From JANYCO01 sp964437245 (lineage in GTDB: Bacteria > Bacteroidota > Bacteroidia > Cytophagales > Cytophagaceae), in assembly GCA_964437245.1 (NCBI GenBank), contig CAYTGJ010000006.1, positions 1-64,000 on the forward strand: 64,000 nucleotides of DNA. The letters are read 5' to 3'. The notes beneath the pieces were generated by a model that worked only from the letters and a program-made list of their open reading frames with translations, did no database searches and was not told the DNA's origin. Positions 7,280 through 15,675 of the stretch are shown here, one piece after another. Each line of letters opens with the position of its first letter. Position 1 is the first letter of the stretch. The position numbers were made by a program, and so were the translations under genes.

Positions 7280-8356
7280 ATGGAAAATAAAAAAGAAATA
7301 CTGGATCTGATAGAGCGTTATTTTTCGGGAGAGATGAGTACTTCTGAAAAAGAAGCTTTTGAGGCGCAGGTAGCTTCGGATGCAAAACTGGCAGAGGAAG
7401 TAGCGTCTTATCAAAAACTGATGAAGTCTTTCGGGATTTATGCCAGCAGAAAACAGATCAAAAACAGACTCAACAACGTACATGCAGAAATGCAGTTGCC
7501 GGATACTTCTTCACTTCGCCCGGCGAAGGTGAGGACGCTCCTTTCCGATTCCAAGTTCTGGGCTGCGGCCGCCTCTGTGGCCCTGATCATCAGTATGGGG
7601 ACGTATCTGTTCATGAATTATGTGGATTCTGTGACGGGCAATGACAAAGCTCATTACCGTGAATTACGACTGGACATCGAGCGGGTAAAGAGTTCTCAGA
7701 ATAAAATCATCAAAGAGCTGAACGATAAACCGGTGCAGCGCCAGCCTTCTTTCGGAGGTACGGCCATTGCCATCAGTGCAGATGGATATGTAGTGACCAG
7801 CTATCACGTAGTGAAAGATGTGTCTTCCGTATATATCGAAAATAAGAAGTTTAACCGGTTAAAGTTGAAAAGGATCTACGCCGATCCGTTGCTTGACCTG
7901 GCCATTATGAAAGTGGAGGAAGATAGTTTCAAAACATTTGGCCCTTTGCCCTATACCTTCCGGAAAACAAGTCTTGACCTGGGAGAGAAAGTATATACAT
8001 TGGGCTATCCGAAACGTGATGTGGTATTCGGAGAAGGATATATCAGCTCTGTGAACGGTTACGAAGGAGATACTGCTTCCTATCAGATCGCAGTACCTGT
8101 AAATCCTGGCCAGAGCGGTGGACCGCTGTTTGATGAGCAGGGTAATCTTGTAGGAATCGTAAGCGGGAAACACACAGAAAACGAAGGATCGGCATTTGCC
8201 GTGAAAGCAAACTATCTCAGAAAATCAATCGCGTCTAACGATAGTCTTAGCCATACTATTCATCTGCCTAAGGTAAACTATCTGAAAAGCCAGGGTAAAA
8301 TCCAGATGATCAAAAAAATGCAAGATTATGTGTTTGAAGTGAAATGTTATAATTAG
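7280..8356 (+). CDS. Membrane anti-sigma-like protein fused to an HtrA-type serine protease
   Basis: The ATG at 7280 gives 358 residues and avoids overlap with the sigma gene. Residues 1-55 (ILDLIERYFSGEMSTSEKEA... to LMKSFG) look like the sigma-binding head of Bacteroidota anti-sigma factors. Residues 94-115 form one membrane helix. After a coiled linker, residues 158-318 form a trypsin-like domain of the DegP/HtrA kind: His176 in VTSYHVV, Asp206 in DLAIMKV, Ser279 in NPGQSGGPL, so the triad is complete. There is no PDZ domain. The protease should lie in the periplasm. How protease activity relates to sigma release is inference; it could sense misfolded protein or cut itself or a partner. 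Confidence 0.85.
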   Translation: MENKKEILDLIERYFSGEMSTSEKEAFEAQVASDAKLAEEVASYQKLMKSFGIYASRKQIKNRLNNVHAEMQLPDTSSLRPAKVRTLLSDSKFWAAAASVALIISMGTYLFMNYVDSVTGNDKAHYRELRLDIERVKSSQNKIIKELNDKPVQRQPSFGGTAIAISADGYVVTSYHVVKDVSSVYIENKKFNRLKLKRIYADPLLDLAIMKVEEDSFKTFGPLPYTFRKTSLDLGEKVYTLGYPKRDVVFGEGYISSVNGYEGDTASYQIAVPVNPGQSGGPLFDEQGNLVGIVSGKHTENEGSAFAVKANYLRKSIASNDSLSHTIHLPKVNYLKSQGKIQMIKKMQDYVFEVKCYN

Positions 8357-8419
8357 TGATTGGGCCGGGAACTGCCGGCAGATGCCAATCGTTGCGTTGA
8401 AACATTATTAATATTACAG

Positions 8420-8450
8420 AAAAGCCGGAATTTTCATCCGGCTTTTGTAT
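8420..8450 (+). terminator. Terminator of the sigma/protease operon
   Basis: Perfect ten-pair stem AAAAGCCGGA / TCCGGCTTTT with a seven-base loop and following T-rich bases, 63 bases after the protease stop codon. Confidence 0.88.
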
Positions 8451-8495
8451 TTTTAGGAACCTAAAACAGATCTTTGAATCAAATTAAATCGATTT

Positions 8496-9224
8496 ATGAA
8501 AAAAATAGTAATAACTTTTATTCTGGGAGCGGTAGTTTCTTTTTCCCATGCGCAGAAAGTAACAGACCGTACGATCTCAGAAATATGCGGTTGTGTTAAA
8601 AAGATAGAAAGAACACTTTCAGAGGATGCACAGGCCGAAAAAGCCATGCTTTGTATGTCTTCCAGTATGGAAAAAAATATGGAAGCGCTTAAAAAGGAAC
8701 ATTCGATCAAAACGGACAACCTGGAAGAAGCCGCACATGAGATCGGGACTAAGCTTGGAATGAAGCTGGTAACAGGATGTCCGGAAATACTTCCTTTTCT
8801 GATGTACTATACCAAGGCAAGCAGCCAGGAGGAAAAAGTGGCAGATATCAATCCTGATACTTTAAAGCTCGACAACAAGGTATGTGAGAAATTCAAATCC
8901 GGGAAATACGAGAGCGAGCAAAACTATGTCGACAACAAACTGATCCCGTCGGATCCGGGGAGCTATACTGAATTCAGAGATGGGTTTTTGTACGATGTTT
9001 ATCAAAACAACAAGTATACTACCAAGTGGTCTATCCGGTGGATCAGTGGCTGTGAGTGGGAGCAGACGCTGATTGAGACGACCGAGCCTAATATAAAATT
9101 AGTAATGAAAAAAGGAGATAAGCTCGTGCTGAAAGCTGTAGGGTCTACTCCGGAAGGAAAACTTTGGGTAACCTCAAAATTCCTGGGAATGGATGTGTTG
9201 ATGCTGTTGAGTAAAATAAAATAA
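8496..9224 (+). CDS. Secreted protein of unknown function
   Basis: The 242-residue product has a clear signal peptide (MKKIVITFILGAVVSFSHAQ, cleaved after AQ). The N-terminal half has four Cys residues (CGC at 31-33, MLC near 51, TGCPE near 94) and helical character; the C-terminal half (about 125-242) has alternating charged strands, with WSIRWISGCEWEQTL near 180, reminiscent of lipocalin-like stress or binding domains. I do not recognise the family. It is followed by a very strong hairpin and is probably a single-gene unit. Confidence 0.8.
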   Translation: MKKIVITFILGAVVSFSHAQKVTDRTISEICGCVKKIERTLSEDAQAEKAMLCMSSSMEKNMEALKKEHSIKTDNLEEAAHEIGTKLGMKLVTGCPEILPFLMYYTKASSQEEKVADINPDTLKLDNKVCEKFKSGKYESEQNYVDNKLIPSDPGSYTEFRDGFLYDVYQNNKYTTKWSIRWISGCEWEQTLIETTEPNIKLVMKKGDKLVLKAVGSTPEGKLWVTSKFLGMDVLMLLSKIK

Positions 9225-9267
9225 CGGGGCTGGCCCCTGTTCTGTACACTAGTTGTTCATGACCTTT

Positions 9268-9324
9268 AGGGAAGCTGGATTCTGCAAAAGAAGATTTTGC
9301 AGAATCCAGCTTCCCTGATTTTTT
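9268..9324 (+). terminator. Terminator with 22-pair perfect stem
   Basis: The arms 9268-9289 and 9295-9316 are perfectly complementary (AGGGAAGCTGGATTC... / ...GAATCCAGCTTCCCT) around a GAAGA loop and are followed by GATTTTTT. It ends the secreted-protein gene. The stem is far longer than needed for termination. Confidence 0.9.
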
Positions 9325-9378
9325 AAATCAAAGCTTTCCGGGTTCATAGAATGGAAGCTTTGGTTACAAGCGAAAAAA

Positions 9379-10326
9379 TTAACCGGAACAAGTAAATGAT
9401 TTTTTTAGTTGCTCATAGTCAGTCACGATTTCCTGAAGGATCGTTGCAGCCGGTTGTATGGATTGAATGGAAGCTGCTACCTGCCCAATTTCCAGTTCTC
9501 CTTCGTCCAGGTTTCCTTCAAAAATTCCTTGTCGGGACCGGCCCTTGCCAAGCAGTGTTTTCAGCTCTTCCGGAGAGACGCCTTTTTCTTCAAGCTGCCG
9601 GATGGATTCATAGAACTTGTTTTTGAGCAGCCTTACCGGTGTCAGAGACTTAAGGGTAAGAGTCGTGTCGCCCTCATTGCTTTCCACTACTTTGCGTTTG
9701 AAATTCTCATGAGCGGAAGATTCCGTGCTGGCGGCAAATCTGCTGCCGATCTGTACTCCGTCTGCGCCCAGTACCATGGCCGCCAGCATGGTACGGCCAC
9801 TACTGATACCGCCTGCGGCGATCAGGGGGATCTTTACCGCTTCTCTAACCATCGGGATCAGGCAAAAGGTGGTGGTCTCGTCCCGTCCGTTGTGCCCGCC
9901 TGCCTCAAACCCTTCCGCCACCACCGCATCAACCCCTGCTTCTTCAGCTTTTTGTGCAAATCGTACGCTGGATACCACATGCACTACGGTCATTCCGTTT
10001 TCCTTCAGAATACTCGTCCAGGTTCTGGGGTTTCCGGCAGAAGTAAATACTATTTTGATGTTGTGACGAATGAGTACATCGATCTGCCCGTCAATTTCTT
10101 TGTAAAGCAGAGGCAGGTTTACTCCAAAAGGTTTCTGCGTGGCGGCTTTACATTTCAGGATATGCTCTTCCAGCAGTCCGGGACTCATGGAGCCTGCTCC
10201 GATCAGTCCGAGTCCTCCGGCATTGCTTACCGCAGAGGCCAGCCTCCAGCCGGAGCACCAGACCATGCCTGCCTGTACGATCGGGTAGTCGGTCTGAAAT
10301 AATTGTGGGATCGTTTGAGTATGCAT
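9379..10326 (-). CDS. Nitronate monooxygenase family protein (FMN)
   Basis: TIM-barrel flavoprotein of 315 residues that oxidises nitronates or related compounds; the same family includes FabK-type enoyl-ACP reductases. Seen here are VQAGMVWCSGWRLASAVSNAGGLG (FMN phosphate and substrate side), FGVNLPL near 68, AEGFEAGGHNG around 138-148 with the catalytic-type His, and PLIAAGGISSGRTMLAAMVLGADGVQIGSRF for FMN phosphate binding. The length and order are complete. It is not possible to tell the substrate. The gene appears to be monocistronic. Confidence 0.88.
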   Translation of the reverse strand: MHTQTIPQLFQTDYPIVQAGMVWCSGWRLASAVSNAGGLGLIGAGSMSPGLLEEHILKCKAATQKPFGVNLPLLYKEIDGQIDVLIRHNIKIVFTSAGNPRTWTSILKENGMTVVHVVSSVRFAQKAEEAGVDAVVAEGFEAGGHNGRDETTTFCLIPMVREAVKIPLIAAGGISSGRTMLAAMVLGADGVQIGSRFAASTESSAHENFKRKVVESNEGDTTLTLKSLTPVRLLKNKFYESIRQLEEKGVSPEELKTLLGKGRSRQGIFEGNLDEGELEIGQVAASIQSIQPAATILQEIVTDYEQLKKSFTCSG

Positions 10327-10358
10327 TGTTGTTTGTGAAAAGTAAATTTTTAGACTCT

Positions 10359-10466
10359 GGTCTGTGATTTGGTACCTATACTATAAAATAACTCCATGGC
10401 CTGTCCCCTGACAGGCCATAAGTATCTTGTCAGAGGACAAGACACGGACCGCAACAAATTCTGGAC
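10359..10466. repeat. Dispersed intergenic repeat, copy B, with two perfect hairpins
   Basis: It begins with the same 31 bases as 3216-3246 (one mismatch). Inside are ATGGCCTGTC-CCCT-GACAGGCCAT (10396-10419, ten pairs) and CTTGTC-AGAG-GACAAG, and the end resembles the end of copy A. The remaining spacer to 10625 holds a small hairpin ACAGGA-CAAA-TCCTGT (10518-10533) and no ORF. Confidence 0.6.
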
Positions 10467-10624
10467 TAAGAGTCCATTTTTTATGCCATACAAGATATTA
10501 AAACGGAATGAAAAACACAGGACAAATCCTGTATCTTCTATCTGCTTTTCCCTCAGGAGCTTCTAAAAAAACTTTGTCCTTCACGTTCGATTAATTAATT
10601 TAGAGAAGAATTTTGACAGCGTTT

Positions 10625-11788
10625 ATGAAATTACACAAAGTAGCAGATACTAAAACCCAAGCCGAATTTCTCCTTTTTCCCGTAAGACTGTATAAAAACG
10701 AGCAAAACTGGATTCGCCCTTTGGATAAAGATATAAACCAGGTCTTTGATCCGAAAGAAAATAAATTTTTCCGGCACGGAGAACTGGAGAGATGGATCCT
10801 GGTGGACGATCAGGGACAGACGATAGGACGTGTAGCGGCTTTCGTCAACAGAAAAACGGCTAAAACGACAGAGTATGTTGCCGGCGGACTAGGTTTTTTT
10901 GAATGCATTAATGATCAGAAAGCTGCCTTCATGCTTTTTGACAAATGCCTGGAATGGAATAAAGAGAAAGGTATGGAGGCCATGGACGGCCCTGTTAATT
11001 TTGGAGAAAGAGATAAGTGGTGGGGTTTGCTGGTAGAAGGATTTGACCTGGAACCGAATTATTGTATGCCTTATACCATGCCCTATTATAAAGCCTTCTT
11101 TGAAGCTTACGGATTTCAGAATTACTTCGAACAATATACTTACAGCATGCCGGTACAGTCCGAAATGCCGGAAAATTATAGAGAACGTGCCAACAGGATA
11201 GCACGTGATCCGAATTATAATTACAAAAATTATAATAAAAAGCAGATGGATAAGTTTGCGGAGGATTTTCTCTACATATACAATAAGGCCTGGTCCAAAC
11301 ATGGCGGGGTGAAAGGAATGAACAAAGCACAGGCCATGAGTATCTTCAAACAGATGAATCCTATCGTGGATACGGATATTGTGGTCTTCGCCTACTACAA
11401 AGAAGAACCGATCGGTTTTTTCCTGATGATCCCTGAGCTTAACCAGATCTTCAAACACCTCAACGGGAAGTTTAACCTGCTCGCGAAGCTGAAATTCTTA
11501 TATTATCAGAAGACTGGTGCCTGCCGGAAAATGTTTGGCGTTGCCTTTGGGATCATTCCCGAATACCAGGGCCGGGGAGTGGAAGGAGCCATTATCATTG
11601 AAGCGGCGAGGATCATTCAACCTAAAGATAAGTACGATATTTTTGAGATGAACTGGATCGGAGATTTTAATCCGAAAATGATTCACCTGATCGATTCTTT
11701 CGGCGCTACGGTTGTCAAAAAACATATTACATACCGTAAACTGTTTGAAGAAGGCAAGCCGTTTTTCAGGGCAAAAGTGATCGATTAA
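10625..11788 (+). CDS. GNAT-like acyltransferase-fold protein
   Basis: Cytosolic protein of 387 residues with the ATG at 10625 chosen over a TTG 12 bases upstream. The N-terminal half has KNEQNWIRPLDKDINQVFDPKENKFFRHGE and GPVNFGERDKWWGLLVEGFD; the C-terminal half has VFAYYKEEPIGFFLMIPELNQI and FGIIPEYQGRGVEGAII, the latter fitting the acetyl-CoA pyrophosphate loop (Q/RxxGxG/A) of GNAT enzymes. Two related domains seem to be joined. Close relatives in Bacteroidota are annotated only as N-acetyltransferase-like. The substrate is unknown. It is convergent with the lytic transglycosylase gene, 15 bases apart. Confidence 0.75.
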   Translation: MKLHKVADTKTQAEFLLFPVRLYKNEQNWIRPLDKDINQVFDPKENKFFRHGELERWILVDDQGQTIGRVAAFVNRKTAKTTEYVAGGLGFFECINDQKAAFMLFDKCLEWNKEKGMEAMDGPVNFGERDKWWGLLVEGFDLEPNYCMPYTMPYYKAFFEAYGFQNYFEQYTYSMPVQSEMPENYRERANRIARDPNYNYKNYNKKQMDKFAEDFLYIYNKAWSKHGGVKGMNKAQAMSIFKQMNPIVDTDIVVFAYYKEEPIGFFLMIPELNQIFKHLNGKFNLLAKLKFLYYQKTGACRKMFGVAFGIIPEYQGRGVEGAIIIEAARIIQPKDKYDIFEMNWIGDFNPKMIHLIDSFGATVVKKHITYRKLFEEGKPFFRAKVID

Positions 11789-11794
11789 CGGAAG

Positions 11795-11817
11795 AGCAGA
11801 AGGTTAGTTCTTCTGCT
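11795..11817. terminator. Hairpin between convergent genes
   Basis: AGCAGAAG and CTTCTGCT form eight perfect pairs in the 15-base gap; the right arm lies in the last codons of the lytic transglycosylase gene. There is no long U-tract, so termination is likely but not sure. Confidence 0.45.
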
Positions 11818-12709
11818 TTGGTGCTTTTAGATAAAAAACCTGGGCAGAATCTGTCAGCGTCAGATGGTTGGTACGGATCCAGGGATTTAATTCCCGCAGG
11901 GTTTCGTAGGAGATATTTTTTTCGCGGGCAAATTCCCTCAGATCAGGAATACTTTCCTTTACCGGGATCAGACGGGTCGGGGCGATGTTATAGCGACGGT
12001 ATTTCATTCCGTATTTTCCGGTATTTTCTACCAGGTCTTTTACTGCCATGATCTTGTATAAGTACGCTGCCGTTTCCCGGTTCAGTTTCAGATCATAATA
12101 AGAATTTACCTGTTGATTGCGGAAAGCAAAATACAAGGCAGTTCCTCCTATGTTGTAGGCCGCTACTGCGGAAGACCAGCTTCCGAAATAATTGTAAGAA
12201 CGCTTGAACAGCCTGCAGGCGGCATGTGTAGATTTGATCGGATCCAGCCGTTCGTCTATTTCGTCGTTGATGATGAGACCCATTTCCCGGCCGGCTATTT
12301 TAGTGAACTGCCAGAACCCGGCGGCTCCCATAGGAGAGTGGGAATTGGTAAGATTACTTTCTGCCAGGGCTACATATTTAAGATCGTCCGGAAGCTTGTA
12401 TTCTTTTAAGATTTTTTCGATCACAGGAAACCATATACCTGCATTGCGAAGTGACTGCTGCGTGTAGGGCCCTTTGCTGGTACGTGATACCAGCTCACGG
12501 TAAAAGTGAGTATACGCTTCTTTATTTTTGAAATGAACGGTTTCTCCGGCAAAGGTAAGATCATCCGGCAGTCTTTTGATAAACCGCTGGTAATGACGTT
12601 CGGATTCAGGAGTAAAAGAGATCCCATAGGTTATATTCTTGTAAAAGATATAACCGGAAAAGAGAAGAATGAATCCTACCAGTAATAGTTTAAGCTTCTT
12701 TTTTCTCAA
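11804..12709 (-). CDS. Membrane-anchored lytic murein transglycosylase (SLT domain)
   Basis: Cuts peptidoglycan glycan strands with formation of 1,6-anhydroMurNAc. Residues 8-25 form an N-terminal membrane anchor. The SLT domain (about 90-230) has ALAESNL with catalytic Glu117, SPMGAAGFWQFTKIAGREMGL (124-144), DERLDPIKSTHAACRLFKR and AVAAYNIGG. The last 60 residues (PDLREFAREKNISYETLRELNPWI) look like a LysM-type glycan-binding module, as in MltD. The length of 301 residues is reasonable. It probably acts in the periplasm in wall turnover. Confidence 0.92.
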   Translation of the reverse strand: MRKKKLKLLLVGFILLFSGYIFYKNITYGISFTPESERHYQRFIKRLPDDLTFAGETVHFKNKEAYTHFYRELVSRTSKGPYTQQSLRNAGIWFPVIEKILKEYKLPDDLKYVALAESNLTNSHSPMGAAGFWQFTKIAGREMGLIINDEIDERLDPIKSTHAACRLFKRSYNYFGSWSSAVAAYNIGGTALYFAFRNQQVNSYYDLKLNRETAAYLYKIMAVKDLVENTGKYGMKYRRYNIAPTRLIPVKESIPDLREFAREKNISYETLRELNPWIRTNHLTLTDSAQVFYLKAPKQKN

Positions 12710-12729
12710 TAGCTTTCAAAAATTTAGGC

Positions 12730-12770
12730 TGACCGGTTTACGCTTATTTTCACACTACATAAACCGGTCA
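12730..12770 (-). terminator. Inverted repeat after the LOG-family gene
   Basis: TGACCGGTTTA and TAAACCGGTCA form eleven perfect pairs with a 19-base loop. On the minus strand it follows the LOG gene and is succeeded by a short T-run, so it may end that transcript before the transglycosylase gene; an operator role is also possible. Confidence 0.5.
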
Positions 12771-12790
12771 ACACAATAAGATACTTTTGG

Positions 12791-13618
12791 TTAAAAGTTG
12801 GGTTGCAACAGATATTTCGAATAGAAATCATCTATTACTTTTACTGCTTCTGTCGGCGTATCTACCAGACTGATCAGGTCCATATCTTCAGGACTGGCGT
12901 TTCGCTCTTTGTTGATCATGACAGTTTCTATCCAACTGATCAAACCCTGCCAGTAGTCTTTTCCAACCAGCACGATCGGGAATCTTCCGATCTTTTTGGT
13001 CTGGATAAGGGTAACGGCCTCAAAAAGCTCGTCCAGCGTACCAAATCCTCCCGGCATTACAATGAATCCCTGTGAGTATTTGATAAACATTGTTTTGCGC
13101 ACAAAGAAATAATCGAAGTTCATTACTTTGTCGCGGTCAATATAATGGTTGTGTGTTTGCTCGAAGGGCAGGTGGATGTTCAATCCCACAGACTTTCCTC
13201 CCTGGAGGAAAGCTCCTTTGTTACCTGCTTCCATGATCCCCGGGCCGCCGCCTGTGATTACTCCATAGCCATGACGTACCAGTTTGGCCGCGATCTCCAC
13301 TGCCATTTCATAGTAGTGGTTGTCAGGAGTGGTACGCGCAGAACCAAAAATAGAAACGCAAGGCCCTATTTTTGCAAGCTTGTCAAACCCTTCTACAAAC
13401 TCTCCCATCACCTTAAAGATAGCCCATGAATCGGCACTTTTAATTTCGTTCCAATCCCTGTCTTTAAAAGCTTTGCGGATTTTCCGCTCTTCGTCCGGAG
13501 CGAGTTGTCTTTGAAGATTCTGAAGGTTGTCTTTGGCTAGTTTGTTTTCCTGCATTGGTTCGTTGTTGGAGCTATTGCCTTCGCTGAGACCGTCTCCTTT
13601 TTCTTTATAGTCGTTCAT
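12791..13618 (-). CDS. LOG family (TIGR00730) nucleotide phosphoribohydrolase
   Basis: Rossmann-fold protein of the lysine-decarboxylase-like/LOG family, which hydrolyses nucleoside 5'-monophosphates to base and ribose phosphate (the plant members activate cytokinins). The 275 residues begin with a polar, probably disordered tail (about 60 residues); the core has VSIFGSARTTPDN, VITGGGPGIMEAGNKGAF and MPGGFGTLDELFEAVTLIQTKK, the last being the family signature PGGxGTxxE. Bacterial members have no firm biological role. The gene is followed by an inverted repeat. Confidence 0.93.
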   Translation of the reverse strand: MNDYKEKGDGLSEGNSSNNEPMQENKLAKDNLQNLQRQLAPDEERKIRKAFKDRDWNEIKSADSWAIFKVMGEFVEGFDKLAKIGPCVSIFGSARTTPDNHYYEMAVEIAAKLVRHGYGVITGGGPGIMEAGNKGAFLQGGKSVGLNIHLPFEQTHNHYIDRDKVMNFDYFFVRKTMFIKYSQGFIVMPGGFGTLDELFEAVTLIQTKKIGRFPIVLVGKDYWQGLISWIETVMINKERNASPEDMDLISLVDTPTEAVKVIDDFYSKYLLQPNF

Positions 13619-13686
13619 CTGAGAAAATTATCTATCGTCTGTTATTTTAAACGATATAGTCTTCGGTTAAGTTTGCAAATTAACCT

Positions 13687-14604
13687 TTATTTGTTGTTTT
13701 TCAATAATTGTTGAAGTGCTTTGTGTAGGTCCGGATAGGTAAAATTAAAGCCATGATTGCTGATTTTTTGAGAAGAAACTCTGTTGCCCCCTACTAAAAC
13801 AGCCGCCGGTTCGTTTCCCGTCACCAGTTTCAGCACAAAGGCAGGAATATTTGGAAGCCAGAGTGGTCTTTTCAGGGCAGCGGCAATTTCCTGAATTAAT
13901 TTTTTATTGGTAACCGGTTGAGGTGCTACTCCGTTAAATACTCCTTTCAGTTGATCGTGTTCGATCGCATATATAAACATATCGCAGAGATCGTCGATAT
14001 GGATCCAGGATACGAACTGGCGGCCGCTTCCGATAGGAGCCCCGAAGTAGTACCGGACGGGCTTACCCATTTCGCTCAGCGCTCCTCCCCGGTCAGAGAG
14101 TACGATTCCTATACGGATCCTGACGGTGCGGATCCCGGAGGATTCTATGGCGGTCGTGGCGTCCTCCCATTGTCTGGTGACTTCAGCCAGGTATCCTCCT
14201 CCTTGAGGCGATGTCTCGGTTTGCCAGTCTTCACCTGTGTCTGCTCCGTACAGCCCGATGGCAGAGGCGCAGATCACCGAACGTACAGGATGTGCAAGCG
14301 AAGCAAGCTTCGTCCCCAGCAGCTGTGTGGAGACAACGCGGCTTTCCATGATTTCCTTTTTGTATTCCGGAGTCCAGCGTTTGTCGAATACACCCGCACC
14401 TGCCAGATGCACGATGCTATCTGCCTGGAGGAGTGCCGCTTCGTCAATGTAGCCGGTCTTCGGATCCCAGCGGTATTTTTTTATTTTCCCTTCTTCCGCT
14501 TTCCGGCTGAGAAAACTTACGTTGTACCCTTTGTTCAGAAGCCTTTCAGCAAGCCGGCTTCCGACCAGTCCGGTACCACCGGTAATAAGTATATTTTTTT
14601 GCAT
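13687..14604 (-). CDS. TIGR01777 family NAD(P)-binding epimerase-like protein
   Basis: Extended SDR protein (YfcH/SulA-like group) of 305 residues. The N-terminal nucleotide motif is ILITGGTGLVGSRLAERLLNKGYNV; DSIVHLAGAGVFDKRW, VICASAIGLYG (with the active-site Tyr replaced in context typical of this group) and FVSWIHIDDL follow. The C-terminal DUF1731-type part is LIQEIAAALKRPLWLPNIPAFVLKLVTG. The substrate is unknown. It is divergent from the next gene across an 81-base spacer. Confidence 0.92.
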   Translation of the reverse strand: MQKNILITGGTGLVGSRLAERLLNKGYNVSFLSRKAEEGKIKKYRWDPKTGYIDEAALLQADSIVHLAGAGVFDKRWTPEYKKEIMESRVVSTQLLGTKLASLAHPVRSVICASAIGLYGADTGEDWQTETSPQGGGYLAEVTRQWEDATTAIESSGIRTVRIRIGIVLSDRGGALSEMGKPVRYYFGAPIGSGRQFVSWIHIDDLCDMFIYAIEHDQLKGVFNGVAPQPVTNKKLIQEIAAALKRPLWLPNIPAFVLKLVTGNEPAAVLVGGNRVSSQKISNHGFNFTYPDLHKALQQLLKNNK

Positions 14605-14685
14605 AATTTTTATGCTAGCTAATTTGGTATTATTTTAGCGAGACTAAATAGTAGTTTGTTTAAGTTACCAATAGTTTTGAGAAAA

Positions 14686-15639
14686 ATGCGAAAGTATATT
14701 GTTGTTTTTTTTCTGTTGCTTTCAGGCATTGCGGCACAAGCACAGAAAATAAAAATCCAGGAATCGACCGAAACGGTAGAAGGACTTTCCCGTCAGGGAA
14801 TGTTTGTATTGCTGGAGCTTGATAAAAAGGAAGTGGAAAAGGCCTGGCAGAAATATTTGAAACAATATGGGAAAACAGAGACAAGCAAAGGCCTGATTCT
14901 TTTACAGGCTGCTGAAATGAAAGCGATCAGCGATTATCCCTGCCGGGTCATTTCGATGGTGGAGGTGGCTCATACGGGTTCCAGAGTATGGTGGGCCATT
15001 GATATGGGTTCTAAATTTGTCACCAGGGAATCGGAAGCCCAATATAAGGGAGCCGAAAAAATGTTGTATGAATTTTCGATCAATGCCTATCGTGACGATA
15101 TCAATCGTCAGATCATTGATGCTGAACGGGCGCTTGAAGCAGCCACTAAGATTCATGAAAAAGAGGTCAGCGAGGGGATCAGTCTTCAGGATAAAATAGA
15201 AAACAATCAGAATCAGAAAAATGAGTTGGAAAACAAGTTGCTGGTCAACAAAGAGGATTATGGGCGCCTGAACCGGGATATCGACCATAATTTTGCCGAC
15301 CAGAAAAATGCTTTTCAGCATGTAGAAACGATTAAATCGGCTCAACACGCCACTGATGGTGAACCTCAGACCGAAGAAGAGAAAAAAGCACTTACAGAGG
15401 CAATCAAGGCACATCAGAAAAAGGTAAGTGAAGGAGAGAAACTGGCCAAAGAAATTGCGAAGAACAAACAAAGCAGAACAGACCTGGAATCGAAGCACAA
15501 GAAAAACGCAGCAGAACTGGTGGAACTTCTGAAATTACAGGAACAAAACAGGAAAGATCAGGAAGGCGCTTCGATAGATGTTGAGAAAATGAAGAAAGCA
15601 CTTGAGATCGTAAAAGATAAGATGAATAAGATCGAATAG
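14686..15639 (+). CDS. Exported coiled-coil protein of unknown function
   Basis: The ATG at 14686 gives a good signal peptide (MRKYIVVFFLLLSGIAAQAQ); a start 30 bases upstream would spoil it. The product has 317 residues. Residues about 25-135 are a mixed alpha/beta domain with GSRVWWAIDMGSKFV; residues about 140-317 are almost entirely Lys/Glu-rich heptads (IIDAERALEAATKIHEKEVS..., two similar KEVSEG / KKVSEG units), a long coiled coil. It is probably periplasmic. No family is recognised. The last six codons are part of the terminator hairpin shared with trpG. Confidence 0.82.
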   Translation: MRKYIVVFFLLLSGIAAQAQKIKIQESTETVEGLSRQGMFVLLELDKKEVEKAWQKYLKQYGKTETSKGLILLQAAEMKAISDYPCRVISMVEVAHTGSRVWWAIDMGSKFVTRESEAQYKGAEKMLYEFSINAYRDDINRQIIDAERALEAATKIHEKEVSEGISLQDKIENNQNQKNELENKLLVNKEDYGRLNRDIDHNFADQKNAFQHVETIKSAQHATDGEPQTEEEKKALTEAIKAHQKKVSEGEKLAKEIAKNKQSRTDLESKHKKNAAELVELLKLQEQNRKDQEGASIDVEKMKKALEIVKDKMNKIE

Positions 15640-15670
15640 TCGGAAAGGCATTCGATCTTATTCATCTTAT
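15617..15670. terminator. Bidirectional terminator reaching into coding sequence
   Basis: Arms 15617-15636 and 15651-15670 are 20 perfectly paired bases around a 14-base loop. The left arm is made of the last codons of the coiled-coil gene (encoding DKMNKIE) and the right arm lies six bases from the trpG stop codon, so both convergent transcripts could end here. Confidence 0.75.
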
Positions 15671-15675
15671 AAACG

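Noticed and set aside
9409..10302. 297-codon plus-strand frame
   Set aside because: Shadow of the nitronate monooxygenase gene; no recognisable motif and odd composition.
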